Counted from the first letter of the stretch, positions 7,751-16,439 are shown. The stretch: DNA of 64,000 nt from Promicromonospora sp. AC04 (GCF_003058225.1 NZ_QBUG01000006.1:248001-312000), one strand, 5' to 3'. Program-made: numbers and translations. The notes: generated by a model from the letters alone, not told the origin.

Positions 7751-10147
7751 CTAGTCCCCCACGTACTGCGCCAGGTGCTCCCCCGTCAGCGTCGCCTTCC
7801 CCGCCCGGGCCTGGGCCACGAGATCGGCGGGCGTGCCCTCGAAGACGACCCGGCCGCCGTCGTTCCCCGCGCCCGGACCGAGGTCGATGAGCCAGTCCGC
7901 ATGCGCCATGACCGCCTGGTGGTGCTCGATAACGATGACTGATTTGCCCGATTCGACGAGCCGGTCGAGCAGCGCGAGCAGGTTCTCGACGTCGGCCAGG
8001 TGCAGGCCCGTGGTGGGCTCGTCGAGCACGTAGACCCCGCCCTCGCGGGCCATCTCGACGGCCAGCTTGAGGCGCTGCCGCTCTCCCCCGGACAGCGTGG
8101 TCAGCGGCTGGCCGATGCCGAGGTAGCCGAGTCCGACGTCGGACAGCCGCTCGAGGATCTTGTGCGCGGCCGGGACCGGAGCGGGGCCGTCCTTGGCGAA
8201 GAACGCCACGGCCTCGGCCACCGGCATCGCGAGCACCTCGCTGATGTCCTTGCCGCCACCGCTCTCGCCGCCGCCGAGCGTGTAGACCAGGGCCGAGGCG
8301 TCGAACCTCTTGCCGCCGCAGTCCTCGCAGGTGGTGGCAACGGTGTCCATGAAGCCGAGCTCGGTGTAGATGACGCCGGCCCCCTTGCACGTGGGGCAGG
8401 CGCCCTCCGAGTTGGCGCTGAACAGCGCGGGCTTGACGCCGTTGGCCTTGGCGAACGCCTTGCGGATCGGGTCCAGCAGGCCGGTGTACGTGGCGGGGTT
8501 GGACCGGCGCGACCCCTTGATCGCGCCCTGGTCGACGGTGACGACGCCGGCGCCGCCCGGGAGCGACCCGTGGATCAGGGAGCTCTTGCCCGACCCGGCC
8601 ACCCCGGTGATGACGGTCAGGACACCGAGCGGCACGTCGACGTCGACGTCGCGCAGGTTGTGCGTGCTCGCCCCGCGTATCTCCAGCGCCCCGGACCCCG
8701 GACGCACCGAGTCCTTGAGCCGCGAGCGGTATCCGAGGTGGCGGCCGGTCAGGGTGCCGCTGGCCCGGAGCTCGTCGACCGTGCCCTCGAACTGGATGGT
8801 CCCGCCCGCGGAGCCCGCGCCGGGCCCGAGGTCGACCACGTGGTCGGCGATGGCGATGGCCTCCGGCTTGTGCTCGACGACGAGCACGGTGTTGCCCTTG
8901 TCCCGCAACTCGACCAGCAGGCGGTTCATGCGCTGGATGTCGTGCGGGTGCAGCCCGATGGTGGGCTCGTCGAAGACGTACGTGACGTCGGTCAGCGCCG
9001 AGCCGAGGTGCCGGATCAGCTTGGTGCGCTGCGCCTCTCCCCCGGACAGCGTGCCCGATGGGCGATCGAGCGAGAGGTAGCCCAGGCCGATCTCGGCGAA
9101 CTTGTCGAGCTGGTGCTGCAGGCCGGCCAGCAGCGGGCCGGCGGACGCCCCGTCGTCGGTGGTGGCGAGCTTGCGTACCCAGACGGCCAGGTCGCTGATC
9201 TGCATAGCGCACGCGTCGGCGATGCTGATCCCGTCGATCTTGGCCGACCGCGCCGCCTCTGCCAGGCGAGTGCCGTCGCACTCCGGGCAGGTCACGAACG
9301 TGACCGCCTGCTCGACGAACGCCCGGATGTGCGGCTGCAGGGACTCGACGTCCTTGCTGAGCATCGACTTGCGGATCTTGGGGACCAGGCCCTCGTAGGT
9401 GAGGTTGATGCCCTTGGCCTTGATCTTGGTGGGCTCCTTGTACAGGAAGTCCGCGAGCTCCGTCTCGGTGTAGTCGCGGATCGCCTTGTCCGGGTCCAGG
9501 AAGCCCGACTCGCTGTAGGTCGCCACCATCCACCCGTCGGCGGTGTAGCCCGGGATCTTGATCGCACCCTCGTTCAGCGACTTCGAGTCGTCGAAGAACT
9601 GCGTCAGGTCGAGGTCGGTGACCTGCCCGCGCCCCTCGCACCGCGGACACATGCCGCCGTGGTAGACCAGCTCCCGCACTATCGTCTTCTCACCGGTGGA
9701 CGACGTCATCACGCCGCTCGCCTTGCGCGCCGGGATGTTGAACGAGAACGCGATCGGCGGCCCGACCTGCGGCTGCCCGAGCCGGCTGAACAGGATGCGC
9801 AGCAGTGCGTTGGTGTCCGTGACCGTGCCGAGGGTGGACCGCGGGTTGGACCCGAGGCGCTCCTGGTCGACGACGATCGCGGTGGTCAGCCCGTCCAGCT
9901 GGTCCACCTCCGGCCGGTCCAGGGACGGCATGAAGCCCTGCACGAACGCGCTGTACGTCTCGTTGATCATCCGCTGCGACTCGGCGGCGACCGTCGCGAA
10001 CACCAGCGAGCTCTTGCCCGACCCGGAGACGCCCGTGAACACGGTCAGCCGACGCTTCGGGATGTCGAGGCTGATGTCCTTGAGGTTGTTCTCGCGAGCG
10101 CCCTGGACCCGGATCAGGTCATGGCTGTCGGCGGGGTGGGTGTCCAT
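7751..10147 (-). CDS. UvrA-like ABC excinuclease paralogue (short, UvrA2/DrrC type)
   Basis: 798 residues, about 150 shorter than housekeeping UvrA. There are two ABC ATPase halves: Walker A GVSGSGKSSL near residue 39 and GVAGSGKSSL near 515, with LSGGEAQRTK and LSGGERQRLK signatures and Walker B VFDEPTIGLH and VLDEPTTGLH. Zinc-binding Cys pairs are seen (CPRCEGRG, CPECDGT, CPTCKGAG, CEDCGG). The reduced length fits the UvrA2 class lacking the UvrB-interaction insert, linked in some actinobacteria to tolerance of DNA-binding drugs (DrrC-like). The ATG at 10147 was chosen because -10 TAGTGT lies 7 nt upstream; the in-frame GTG at 10156 overlaps it. It converges with the response regulator. Confidence 0.92.
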   Translation of the reverse strand: MDTHPADSHDLIRVQGARENNLKDISLDIPKRRLTVFTGVSGSGKSSLVFATVAAESQRMINETYSAFVQGFMPSLDRPEVDQLDGLTTAIVVDQERLGSNPRSTLGTVTDTNALLRILFSRLGQPQVGPPIAFSFNIPARKASGVMTSSTGEKTIVRELVYHGGMCPRCEGRGQVTDLDLTQFFDDSKSLNEGAIKIPGYTADGWMVATYSESGFLDPDKAIRDYTETELADFLYKEPTKIKAKGINLTYEGLVPKIRKSMLSKDVESLQPHIRAFVEQAVTFVTCPECDGTRLAEAARSAKIDGISIADACAMQISDLAVWVRKLATTDDGASAGPLLAGLQHQLDKFAEIGLGYLSLDRPSGTLSGGEAQRTKLIRHLGSALTDVTYVFDEPTIGLHPHDIQRMNRLLVELRDKGNTVLVVEHKPEAIAIADHVVDLGPGAGSAGGTIQFEGTVDELRASGTLTGRHLGYRSRLKDSVRPGSGALEIRGASTHNLRDVDVDVPLGVLTVITGVAGSGKSSLIHGSLPGGAGVVTVDQGAIKGSRRSNPATYTGLLDPIRKAFAKANGVKPALFSANSEGACPTCKGAGVIYTELGFMDTVATTCEDCGGKRFDASALVYTLGGGESGGGKDISEVLAMPVAEAVAFFAKDGPAPVPAAHKILERLSDVGLGYLGIGQPLTTLSGGERQRLKLAVEMAREGGVYVLDEPTTGLHLADVENLLALLDRLVESGKSVIVIEHHQAVMAHADWLIDLGPGAGNDGGRVVFEGTPADLVAQARAGKATLTGEHLAQYVGD

Positions 10148-10227
10148 GACGGCCACACTAGGCGGGGACCCGCGAGCGCCGCTTCTCGATATCTGATCGG
10201 TTGTTCCCGGGCCCTTACAGTTGCGCT

Positions 10228-11145
10228 GTGAATGATGCGAGCAAGGTGCCGTTTGTGCTGGTGGACGTCTTTGCGGAGGGGCCTTTGGCCGGTAATCCGG
10301 TGGCTCTGGTGCCTGACGCCGACGATCTGCCTGTCGGGACGATGCGGGCGATCGCGCGGGAGTTCAACCAGTCGGAGACGACGTTCGTGCTGCGGCCGTC
10401 GGACGGGCGGGCGGACGTCCGGTTCCGGTCGTTCACGCCGATCGGTGAGGAGGTCGGTGGGGCGGGGCACAACATCGTGGGTGCGTGGATCTGGCTGGCG
10501 GGTGCTGGTCGGCTGCCGGTGGGGCGGGAGGCGTTCGTCCAGGAGATCGGTGCTGACCTGATGCGGGTCCGGGTGGCGTACGGGTTGGGCGGGGTCTCGG
10601 GGTTCGGTGGGGTCGCGGTGACGATGACCCAGCTGGCGCCGGTTGCGGGTGGGGTGCTGCCCGCTGGTCGTCGGGGCGGGCTGGCGGGTGCGCTCGGGAT
10701 CAGGGCGGCGGACCTTGCCGAGAGTTCGCCGTTGGTGATCTCGACGGGTGCGGGGCATCTGCTGACGGAGGTGCGGTCGCGGGCGGTGGTCGACCGGGTG
10801 GTGCCGGAGCCGAGGCCGCTGGCGGATGCGCTGCGGGCGGTGGGTGCGGAGGGGTGCTACGTGTATGCGCTGGAGGACGGGGCGGATCCGTATGCGCGGT
10901 TCTTCAACCCGATCATGGGGATCCCGGAGGATCCGGCGACGGGCACGGCGGCGGGGCCGCTGGCGGCGCGTCTGGTCGCGGAGGGTGTGGTCGGCCCGGG
11001 GGCTGTGGTGCGGGTCGAGCAGGGTACGGCGTTGGGGCGGCGGAGCCTGATCCGGGTGCGTGCGCTGCCTGACGGTGTGGAGCTGACCGGCGGTGGGGTC
11101 GTCTCGGCGGAGGGTGTGCTGCACCTGGGTGCGGACCGCTTCTAG
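10228..11145 (+). CDS. PhzF family isomerase-like protein
   Basis: 305 residues with the PhzF/diaminopimelate-epimerase-like double-barrel fold: FVLVDVFAEGPLAGNPVAL, then FNQSETTFV with the family's catalytic Glu (about residue 50), RSFTPIGEEVGGAGHNIVGA, and the second half with PIMGIPEDPATGTAAGPLAARL. Substrates of most members are unknown. GTG start 6 nt after -10 TACAGT (10216-10221), so probably leaderless. Base use differs from its neighbours: the coding strand is strongly G-rich, with many GGT/GGG/GTG codons. It is divergent from the UvrA paralogue. Confidence 0.87.
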   Translation: MNDASKVPFVLVDVFAEGPLAGNPVALVPDADDLPVGTMRAIAREFNQSETTFVLRPSDGRADVRFRSFTPIGEEVGGAGHNIVGAWIWLAGAGRLPVGREAFVQEIGADLMRVRVAYGLGGVSGFGGVAVTMTQLAPVAGGVLPAGRRGGLAGALGIRAADLAESSPLVISTGAGHLLTEVRSRAVVDRVVPEPRPLADALRAVGAEGCYVYALEDGADPYARFFNPIMGIPEDPATGTAAGPLAARLVAEGVVGPGAVVRVEQGTALGRRSLIRVRALPDGVELTGGGVVSAEGVLHLGADRF

Positions 11146-11196
11146 CGGGGCACCCCGGTGCGCGGCACGCGGGCGAGGGGGGGTCGCTGTCGGGCC

Positions 11197-11616
11197 TCAG
11201 AGCTGCTTGATGCGGATGGTGTTGCCCGCGGGGTCGCGGAAGGCGCAGTCGCGGAAGCCGTAGGGCTGGTCGATGGGTTCCTGCATGACCTCGGCGCCGC
11301 TGGCTGCTACGCGTTCGAAGGTGCCGTCGAGGTCCTTGGTGCCCAGGATGACGGCGGCGTAGGTGCCCTTGGCCATCATCTCGGCGATGGTCTGGCGTTC
11401 GACGTCGGTGACCCCTGGGTCTGCGGCGGGTGGCGTCAGGACGATGGACGTGCCGGACTGGCCGTCGGGCCCGACGGTGATCCACCGCATGGTGCCTTTG
11501 CCGACGTCCAGGAGGACGTCGAAGCCGAGGGCGTCGCGGTAGAAGGCGAGCGAGGCCTCCGGGTCGGTGTGCGGGAGGAAGGTCTGCTGGATGGTGATCG
11601 CTGTGTCTGTGCTCAT
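11197..11616 (-). CDS. VOC/glyoxalase superfamily protein
   Basis: 139 residues with one vicinal-oxygen-chelate unit: the beta-alpha start QQTFLPHTDPEASLAFYRDALGFDV, LDVGKGTMRWITVGPDG, IVLTPPAAD, then FERVAASGAEVMQEPIDQPYGFRDCAFRDPAGNTIRIKQL. It is probably dimeric; the reaction (dioxygenase, glyoxalase or binding) cannot be assigned. The ATG follows -10 TAGCGT (11624-11629) by 7 nt, inside the 3' end of the AraC gene. It is next to and in the same direction as an AraC regulator, a pairing common in actinobacteria. Confidence 0.87.
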   Translation of the reverse strand: MSTDTAITIQQTFLPHTDPEASLAFYRDALGFDVLLDVGKGTMRWITVGPDGQSGTSIVLTPPAADPGVTDVERQTIAEMMAKGTYAAVILGTKDLDGTFERVAASGAEVMQEPIDQPYGFRDCAFRDPAGNTIRIKQL

Positions 11617-11621
11617 GACGG

Positions 11622-12086
11622 TCACGCTAGATCCCGGTTGGGGGTGCGCGCTTCTCGATTCCTGACCGGTCTGGTCACCTGCTTGGCGATGCAGGCCGGG
11701 AGGCCGGCGGTGTCGATCGACTCGGCGGCGAGCAGCGGGTCGCTGCGGTAGACGCTCGGCGGTACGCCGACCAGCTCGGTGAAGCGGGTGCTGAAGGTGC
11801 CCAGCGACGAGCAGCCGACGGCGAAGCAGACCTCGGTGACGCTGAGCTCGCCGCGGCGCAGCAGCATCATGGCGCGCTCGATGCGCCGGGTCATGAGGTA
11901 GCTGTACGGGGACTCCCCGTAGGCCGCCTTGAACTGGCGGGACAGGTGCCCGGCTGACATGTGGACCCCGGCCGCGAGCGCCGCGACGTCCAGGGGCTGG
12001 TCGTACTCGCGGTCCATGCGGTCGCGGACGCGGCGCAGGAGGGCGAGGTCGCGCAGGTGCTCCGCGTCTGCGGGTTTGCCGGTCAC
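11622..12086 (-). CDS. Short AraC-type transcriptional regulator
   Basis: 154 residues consisting mainly of the two-HTH AraC DNA-binding domain: helix 1 LDVAALAAGVHMSAGHLSRQFKAAYGESPYSYL, RIERAMMLLRRGELSVTEVCFAVGCSSLGTFSTRFTELVGVPPS. There is no cupin sensor domain, so an effector may bind elsewhere, or the VOC protein alongside may serve as sensor (inference). GTG start 7 nt after -10 CAATAT (12094-12099). It lies 5 nt upstream of the VOC gene. Confidence 0.87.
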   Translation of the reverse strand: MTGKPADAEHLRDLALLRRVRDRMDREYDQPLDVAALAAGVHMSAGHLSRQFKAAYGESPYSYLMTRRIERAMMLLRRGELSVTEVCFAVGCSSLGTFSTRFTELVGVPPSVYRSDPLLAAESIDTAGLPACIAKQVTRPVRNREARTPNRDLA

Positions 12087-12382
12087 CTGTGTGATATTGC
12101 CACGTGGTCGTGCTGGGCGGCTGAAGAAGTCGAGGTAGCCGGAATCGCCAGATCGGGAACAAAAGTGGGCGTTTATACCGTTCTACCAGGCGTAATGAGC
12201 ATCTGTCCGACGTCCGTGGCCCAGGGCTTCCCCGACACCTGGCGTGTGCCTGCGCACCCGACACCCTGGCCCGTGAACCCCGGTCCGTGAACCCGGTCCA
12301 GCACCCTCTCAGGGCGCTCCCGGCGATCCTGGATCGGCCCGCGCGATGCTGCTCACCCGGCCCCCTACGTCTGGAGGACCAC
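12087..12382. other. Intergenic region with a possible ECF-type promoter
   Basis: No gene seen. It holds the AraC -10, an AT-richer patch at 12156-12190 with GGAAC (12156-12160), a 19-nt spacer and GTT (12180-12182) facing the kinase-like gene, and a good Shine-Dalgarno (GGAGGA) at 12373. GGAAC-N18/19-GTT resembles ECF-sigma promoters, but the match is short. Confidence 0.3.
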
Positions 12383-13066
12383 GTGACAACACCCGCCCTA
12401 CTCCCCCGCCTGCGCCCAGTCCCCGACTCCCCCGCCGCTGCTCCCGGCCCGCTGATGATCGTCGTGGGGGGCGTGCCGGGAGCCGGCAAGAGCACCCTCC
12501 TGGCCCGCGTCGCCGACGACGTCCCCCGCGCCGTCGTGCTCGACCCCGACCTGCACCGTCGCCGGATCGCCGCACGCCTGCCCTCCTGGGTGCCGTACGG
12601 CACCTACCGCTGGGCGGCGCACACCCTGCACGCCGCCGCGACCATGGTGAACGTGCTGCGCGGCCCGCGCTCCGGCGCCCCGCTCCTGGTGCACGACACC
12701 GCCACCCGCGAGCGCCGTCGGGAGACCCTGGGCCTGCTGGCGCGGTTGCGGGGCTGGGACCCCGTGCTGGTGGCGGTCGACGTGTCGCTGGCGGAGGCGC
12801 TCGACGGGCAGCTGGACCGGGGCCGCGTCGTGCAGCCGGACGAGTTCGTGCGGCACTGGGAACGGTGGACGTCGCAGCGCTCGATGCTCGCGGCGTCCGA
12901 CGGCGACCCGCGCGGCCCGTGGTCGAGCGTGTACCTGATGCCTCGTTGCGATGCGTTCCAGCAGGTCCGTGACCTGGCAAGGCGCCGATCGGTAGTCCTG
13001 GCGGCGAGCCGGCCCGAGACGGGCCTCGAGGCATCACGGAGCGCCGGCACGCCCTGCGCCGCCTAG
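12383..13066 (+). CDS. P-loop kinase-like AAA family protein
   Basis: 227 residues. The Walker A motif GGVPGAGKST at about residues 30-39 follows a hydrophobic strand (PLMIVVG); LLVHDTATRERRR is a Walker-B-like strand, and VLVAVDVSLAEALDGQLDRGR fits a lid region of gluconate-kinase/zeta-toxin-like P-loop kinases. The substrate is unknown. The GTG at 12383 is set by a strong GGAGGACC Shine-Dalgarno. The last 33 bp overlap the convergent CMD-family gene. Confidence 0.75.
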   Translation: MTTPALLPRLRPVPDSPAAAPGPLMIVVGGVPGAGKSTLLARVADDVPRAVVLDPDLHRRRIAARLPSWVPYGTYRWAAHTLHAAATMVNVLRGPRSGAPLLVHDTATRERRRETLGLLARLRGWDPVLVAVDVSLAEALDGQLDRGRVVQPDEFVRHWERWTSQRSMLAASDGDPRGPWSSVYLMPRCDAFQQVRDLARRRSVVLAASRPETGLEASRSAGTPCAA

Positions 13067-13633
13067 AGGCCCGCCCACAAGGGCTTCCCGCAGGGTGTCC
13101 GGCAGGTCGGGTGGTACGTCCGGAGGGACGGCGAGCGCGTGCAGGGCCCGGCTGAAGTAGTTCCGGGCCGCGGCCGCCAGCACGACGTCGACTATCTGCC
13201 GGTCGGTGAGCCCGAGCTCGCGCAGGCGCAGGGTGTCCTCCCGGGTCATCGCCGACGAGTCGCGGCTGATGCGCTCGGCGACCTCCATCGCCGCGACCTC
13301 CAGCTCCGTGAGGTCAGCGGTGTGGAAGTCCCGGGCGATCCGCTCGAGCTGGGCGTCGTCGAACACCGTGCGGGACTTGCGCCCGTGCGCCAGGCGGCAC
13401 GCCTGCGACCCGATCGCGCCGGCCGCGGCGAGCGTCACCAGCTCGTACATGCGCAGCCCGATGCTCGGCACGAGGGCTTTCGTCAACGCTTCGAACGCGT
13501 GCTGTGCCTCCGGGTTGGTGGCCATCACCCGGGTGTGGCTCGGCACGTAGCCGAGGGCCTCGAGGTCTCCGGCGTACTGCTCGGCCCAGGCACCGGTGGC
13601 CTCGGCAGGCTCGGGCGTCCTGATGATGGTCAT
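13034..13633 (-). CDS. Carboxymuconolactone decarboxylase/AhpD-like protein
   Basis: 199 residues with the all-helical CMD/AhpD fold: RMYELVTLAAAGAIGSQACRLAHGRK around the active-site position, then LTDRQIVDVVLAAAARNYFSRALHAL. In AhpD peroxidases the motif is CxxCxxxH; here it reads SxxCxxxH, so the first Cys is replaced by Ser and two-cysteine thiol chemistry is doubtful. The ATG at 13633 follows GACCCT by 6 nt. It is downstream of, and in line with, the LLM flavoprotein (97 bp gap), and overlaps the convergent P-loop gene. Confidence 0.8.
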   Translation of the reverse strand: MTIIRTPEPAEATGAWAEQYAGDLEALGYVPSHTRVMATNPEAQHAFEALTKALVPSIGLRMYELVTLAAAGAIGSQACRLAHGRKSRTVFDDAQLERIARDFHTADLTELEVAAMEVAERISRDSSAMTREDTLRLRELGLTDRQIVDVVLAAAARNYFSRALHALAVPPDVPPDLPDTLREALVGGPLGGAGRAGAP

Positions 13634-13729
13634 GTTCGCAGGGTCCCACCGCCGTCGTCGGCCCGACAGCCGGTGGGCGGGTGAGATCATCGCCCGCCCA
13701 CCGGCGTCCCCGTCAGAGCAACAACCGGG

Positions 13730-14752
13730 TCACCGCCAGCCGAGCGCCGGCGCCACGTGCTTGATGATGTTCTCGATGACGTGCGCGTTGTAGTCCACGC
13801 CGAGCTGGTTGGGCACCGTCAGCAGCAGCGTGTCGGCCGCCGCGACCGCCTCGTCCTCGCGCAGGTCCTCGACCAGCGCGTCGGGCTCGCCCGCGTACGT
13901 CTTGCCGAACCGGGCGGGCCCGGTGTCGAGGTGGCCCACCTGGTCCTCGCTGTAGACCTCCATGCCGAAGTACTGCCGGTCACGCTGGTCGGTGATCGGG
14001 AAGATGCTGCGGCTGACGGACACGCGCGGCTCGTGCTCGTGTCCCGCCTCCGCCCAGGCGTCGCGGAACCGCTGGATCTGCTCGGCCTGCAGCCGGTGGA
14101 ACGGCACGCCGGTGTCCTCGGTGAGCAGCGTGGACGACATGAGGTTCATGCCCTGGGCCGCCGTCCACTCGGCCGTCGCACGGGAGCCGGCGCCCCACCA
14201 GATGCGCCGCCGCAGCCCGTCGGAGTGCGGCTCGACGCGCAGCAACCCCGGCGGGTTGGGGAACATGGGGCGCGGGTTCGGCTCGGCGAAGCCCTCGCCG
14301 TCGAGCAGCTCCAGGAACCGGGCGGTGTGCTCCCGGGCCAGGTCCGCACCGCCGGCGTCCTTCGGCGCCGGCTCGTACCCGAAGTGCCGGTAGCCCTCGA
14401 TGACCTGCTCGGGTGATCCACGGCTGATGCCGAGCTGCAGCCGCCCGCCGGAGATCAGGTCCGCCGAACCGGCGTCCTCCGCCATGTACAGCGGGTTCTC
14501 GTAGCGCATGTCGATCACGCCCGTGCCGATCTCGATGCGGCTCGTGCGCGCCCCGATCGCCGCCAGCAGCGGGAACGGCGAGGCGAGCTGCCGCGCGAAG
14601 TGGTGCACGCGGAAGTAGGCGCCGTCGGCACCCAGCTCCTCGGCGGCCACGGCCAGGTCGATCGACTGCAGCAGCGCGTCCGACGCCGAGCGGGTGCCCG
14701 ACTGCGGATGCGGCGTCCAGTGACCGAAGGACAGGAACCCGATGTTCTTCAC
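13730..14752 (-). CDS. LLM class flavin-dependent oxidoreductase
   Basis: 340 residues with the bacterial luciferase-like TIM barrel: FLSFGHWTP, LAVAAEELGADGAYFRVHHFARQLASPFPLLAAIGARTSRIEIGTGVIDMRYENPLYMAEDAGSADLISGGRLQLGISRGSPEQ (partial quotes). It uses reduced FMN or F420; the substrate is unknown. The GTG start follows GAGG. The CMD-family gene just downstream may be co-transcribed. It is divergent from a small membrane protein gene. Confidence 0.88.
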   Translation of the reverse strand: MKNIGFLSFGHWTPHPQSGTRSASDALLQSIDLAVAAEELGADGAYFRVHHFARQLASPFPLLAAIGARTSRIEIGTGVIDMRYENPLYMAEDAGSADLISGGRLQLGISRGSPEQVIEGYRHFGYEPAPKDAGGADLAREHTARFLELLDGEGFAEPNPRPMFPNPPGLLRVEPHSDGLRRRIWWGAGSRATAEWTAAQGMNLMSSTLLTEDTGVPFHRLQAEQIQRFRDAWAEAGHEHEPRVSVSRSIFPITDQRDRQYFGMEVYSEDQVGHLDTGPARFGKTYAGEPDALVEDLREDEAVAAADTLLLTVPNQLGVDYNAHVIENIIKHVAPALGWR

Positions 14753-14862
14753 GCTGACCTCAACTCCCCCGGGGACTGTGCCCGTCCCGCGACGTCGGAC
14801 CGTTCCCGAACCGTTATCGGCGCGTGGGCATCGTTTCCGGTATCCCGAGCGTCTCTATCAGT

Positions 14863-15057
14863 GTGAGCAACAACGACGCCTTCCTCGACCGCACCAACCC
14901 TCGACCCCACCGCCCCTTCGACGGCTCCGCACAGCCCGAGCCCGTCCGCTGGTGGATCCCCCTGGTGGCCTCCACCGGCGCACTGCTCGTCCTCGTCCTC
15001 GGCACCGCCGCGGTGGTCAGCGGCATCGTGAACTCGACGATCGGCAGCATGGGCTGA
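14863..15057 (+). CDS. Small single-pass membrane protein
   Basis: 64 residues from the GTG at 14863. A polar, proline-containing N-terminus (about 38 residues, ending in PVRWWIPL) precedes one transmembrane helix (VASTGALLVLVLGTAAVVSGIV) and a short tail. I do not recognise the family. An in-frame GTG at 14824 would add 13 residues, but their codons lose the strong GC3 bias seen after 14863, favouring the downstream start. It lies between the divergent LLM gene and a convergent LacI regulator. Confidence 0.55.
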   Translation: MSNNDAFLDRTNPRPHRPFDGSAQPEPVRWWIPLVASTGALLVLVLGTAAVVSGIVNSTIGSMG

Positions 15058-15091
15058 CTCGTCCGGCCAGCTCGGCCGTACCGCTCGACCG

Positions 15092-16099
15092 TCAGGGCGC
15101 CGGCACGGGCCCGGTGCTGTCCCTGACGACCAGCTCGGTCGGCAGCGTGTGCGACGACGCCGCGCGGCCGGCCAGCAGATCTGCCAGAGCCCCCGCGGCC
15201 AGGTGCCCCTTGGTCGTGACGTCCTGCCGCACGGTGGTCAGCGCGGGAACGCCTGCCGTCGCAACCCGGCTGTCGTCGTAGCCGACGACCGACAGGTCCC
15301 CCGGCACCGACCGCCCCAACGCCGTCGCCGCCGTGATCACGGCACGGGCGAACACGTCGTCGAAGCACAGCACCGCCGTGACGTCGGACGACTCCAGCAG
15401 CTCCGTGGCCGCGGCGAGGGCCGCCGACCGCGGCAGGAGCGGCGTCCGCGCGACCACCGGCTCCACACCATGCTCCGCGAGGGTCTCCCGCCACCCGAGC
15501 AGGCGGTCCCGGTTGGGCGGGTCGAGGGCGAACTGCTCGGTCAGGGCGAGAACCCCGATCCGGCGGTGGCCGAGATCGAGCAGATGCTGCGCCCCGACCC
15601 GGGCGCCGCCGCGGTCGTTGACACCGATGGTCGTGACGCTCCGGCCCAGGTCCTGGTCGACGGCGACGACGGGCAGCTTGCGCCGCTCCAGCCACGCGAC
15701 CCCCGCCGAGGCCGGGTCGCAGGTGTAGACCAGGGCGCCGTCGACCGCGACGTCGCGCGCCGGCAGGAACCCGTCACCCTGCGGCGGGGTCAGGACGGTC
15801 AGCGCCAGCCCGCGGCGGGTCAGCTCGTCGGCGACGGCGGCCACGAACTCCGCCGACACGTCGTCCTCGAACGCCTCGCTGAGCGGGCCGTTCAGCAGGA
15901 GCCCGACGGAACCCGTGCGGCCCCGGGCCAGTGCCCGGGCGGCCGGATCGGGCCCGCTGTACCCGAGCTTCTCCGCGGTCGCGAGAATCCGTTCCCGCAG
16001 GTCCTTGGACAGCTGGTCGGGGCGCGAGAAGGCGTTCGAGACCGTCATCCGGCTCACGCCTACCTCGTCCGCGACGGACTGCAGTGTCACCTTGGCCAT
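15092..16099 (-). CDS. LacI-family transcriptional regulator
   Basis: 335 residues. The N-terminal LacI HTH and hinge read VTLQSVADEVGVSRMTVSNAFSRPDQLS, ending PAARALARGRTGSVGLLL; a periplasmic-binding-protein-like effector domain follows to the C-terminus (VGYDDSRVATAGVPALTTVRQDV is the usual late motif). The ligand is probably a sugar or nucleoside but no transporter or catabolic operon adjoins. ATG at 16099. It lies 17 nt downstream of the small basic protein gene and probably shares its promoter at 16400-16430. Confidence 0.9.
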   Translation of the reverse strand: MAKVTLQSVADEVGVSRMTVSNAFSRPDQLSKDLRERILATAEKLGYSGPDPAARALARGRTGSVGLLLNGPLSEAFEDDVSAEFVAAVADELTRRGLALTVLTPPQGDGFLPARDVAVDGALVYTCDPASAGVAWLERRKLPVVAVDQDLGRSVTTIGVNDRGGARVGAQHLLDLGHRRIGVLALTEQFALDPPNRDRLLGWRETLAEHGVEPVVARTPLLPRSAALAAATELLESSDVTAVLCFDDVFARAVITAATALGRSVPGDLSVVGYDDSRVATAGVPALTTVRQDVTTKGHLAAGALADLLAGRAASSHTLPTELVVRDSTGPVPAP

Positions 16100-16116
16100 A
16101 TCCAGGCCAGTATCGC

Positions 16117-16374
16117 TCAAGCCGCTCCTCCGCCGGCACGCGCCGCTGTGCGCGGCACGGTCTGCGGCGTCGCGCACGGCGGGTCGAGCCGCGCCGCCAC
16201 CGCGCGCAGCGCCGCCGCGAGCGCCGCTCGCGACCAGAGGTGCGAGCGGGCCGCACTGCGGCGTGGCCGACGCCGGCCGGGTGGATCGTCCACGACCGGA
16301 GCGTGCGGGCGAGCGCTGTTCATCTGGGCGATCGCGCGCCGTAGCGCAAGGTTCCCGCCGGAGTACTCGTGCAT
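16117..16374 (-). CDS. Small basic hypothetical protein
   Basis: 85 residues starting MHEYSGGNLALRRAIAQMNS, then Arg/Ala-rich (RRRPRRSAARSHLWSRAALAAALRAVAARLD). No family recognised. Support for a real gene: a very good Shine-Dalgarno (GGGGAGG, 8 nt before ATG), a strong promoter just upstream, and a LacI gene 17 nt downstream on the same strand. The C-terminal third is low-complexity and its end could be misread. Confidence 0.5.
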   Translation of the reverse strand: MHEYSGGNLALRRAIAQMNSARPHAPVVDDPPGRRRPRRSAARSHLWSRAALAAALRAVAARLDPPCATPQTVPRTAARAGGGAA

Positions 16375-16396
16375 CGTAGCCACCTCCCCATAGGCT

Positions 16397-16439
16397 TCTT
16401 GACCGGTACAGTAACCACTATTTTCTGTACCGGTCAAGA
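16397..16439 (-). promoter_or_regulatory. Promoter bracketed by a 15-bp perfect inverted repeat
   Basis: On the minus strand TTGACC, an 18-nt spacer and TACTGT make a near-consensus sigma-70-type promoter reading towards 16374. Arms TCTTGACCGGTACAG (16397-16411) and CTGTACCGGTCAAGA (16425-16439) are perfect complements 13 nt apart; one arm contains the -35 and the other the -10. Repressor binding to both arms would occlude both elements. The binder is unknown; the nearby LacI protein is one candidate. Confidence 0.7.

Noticed and set aside
7002-9650. 882-codon minus-strand frame over the response regulator and UvrA paralogue
   Set aside because: It is out of frame with the clear UvrA motifs and gives an Arg/Gly-rich nonsense protein.
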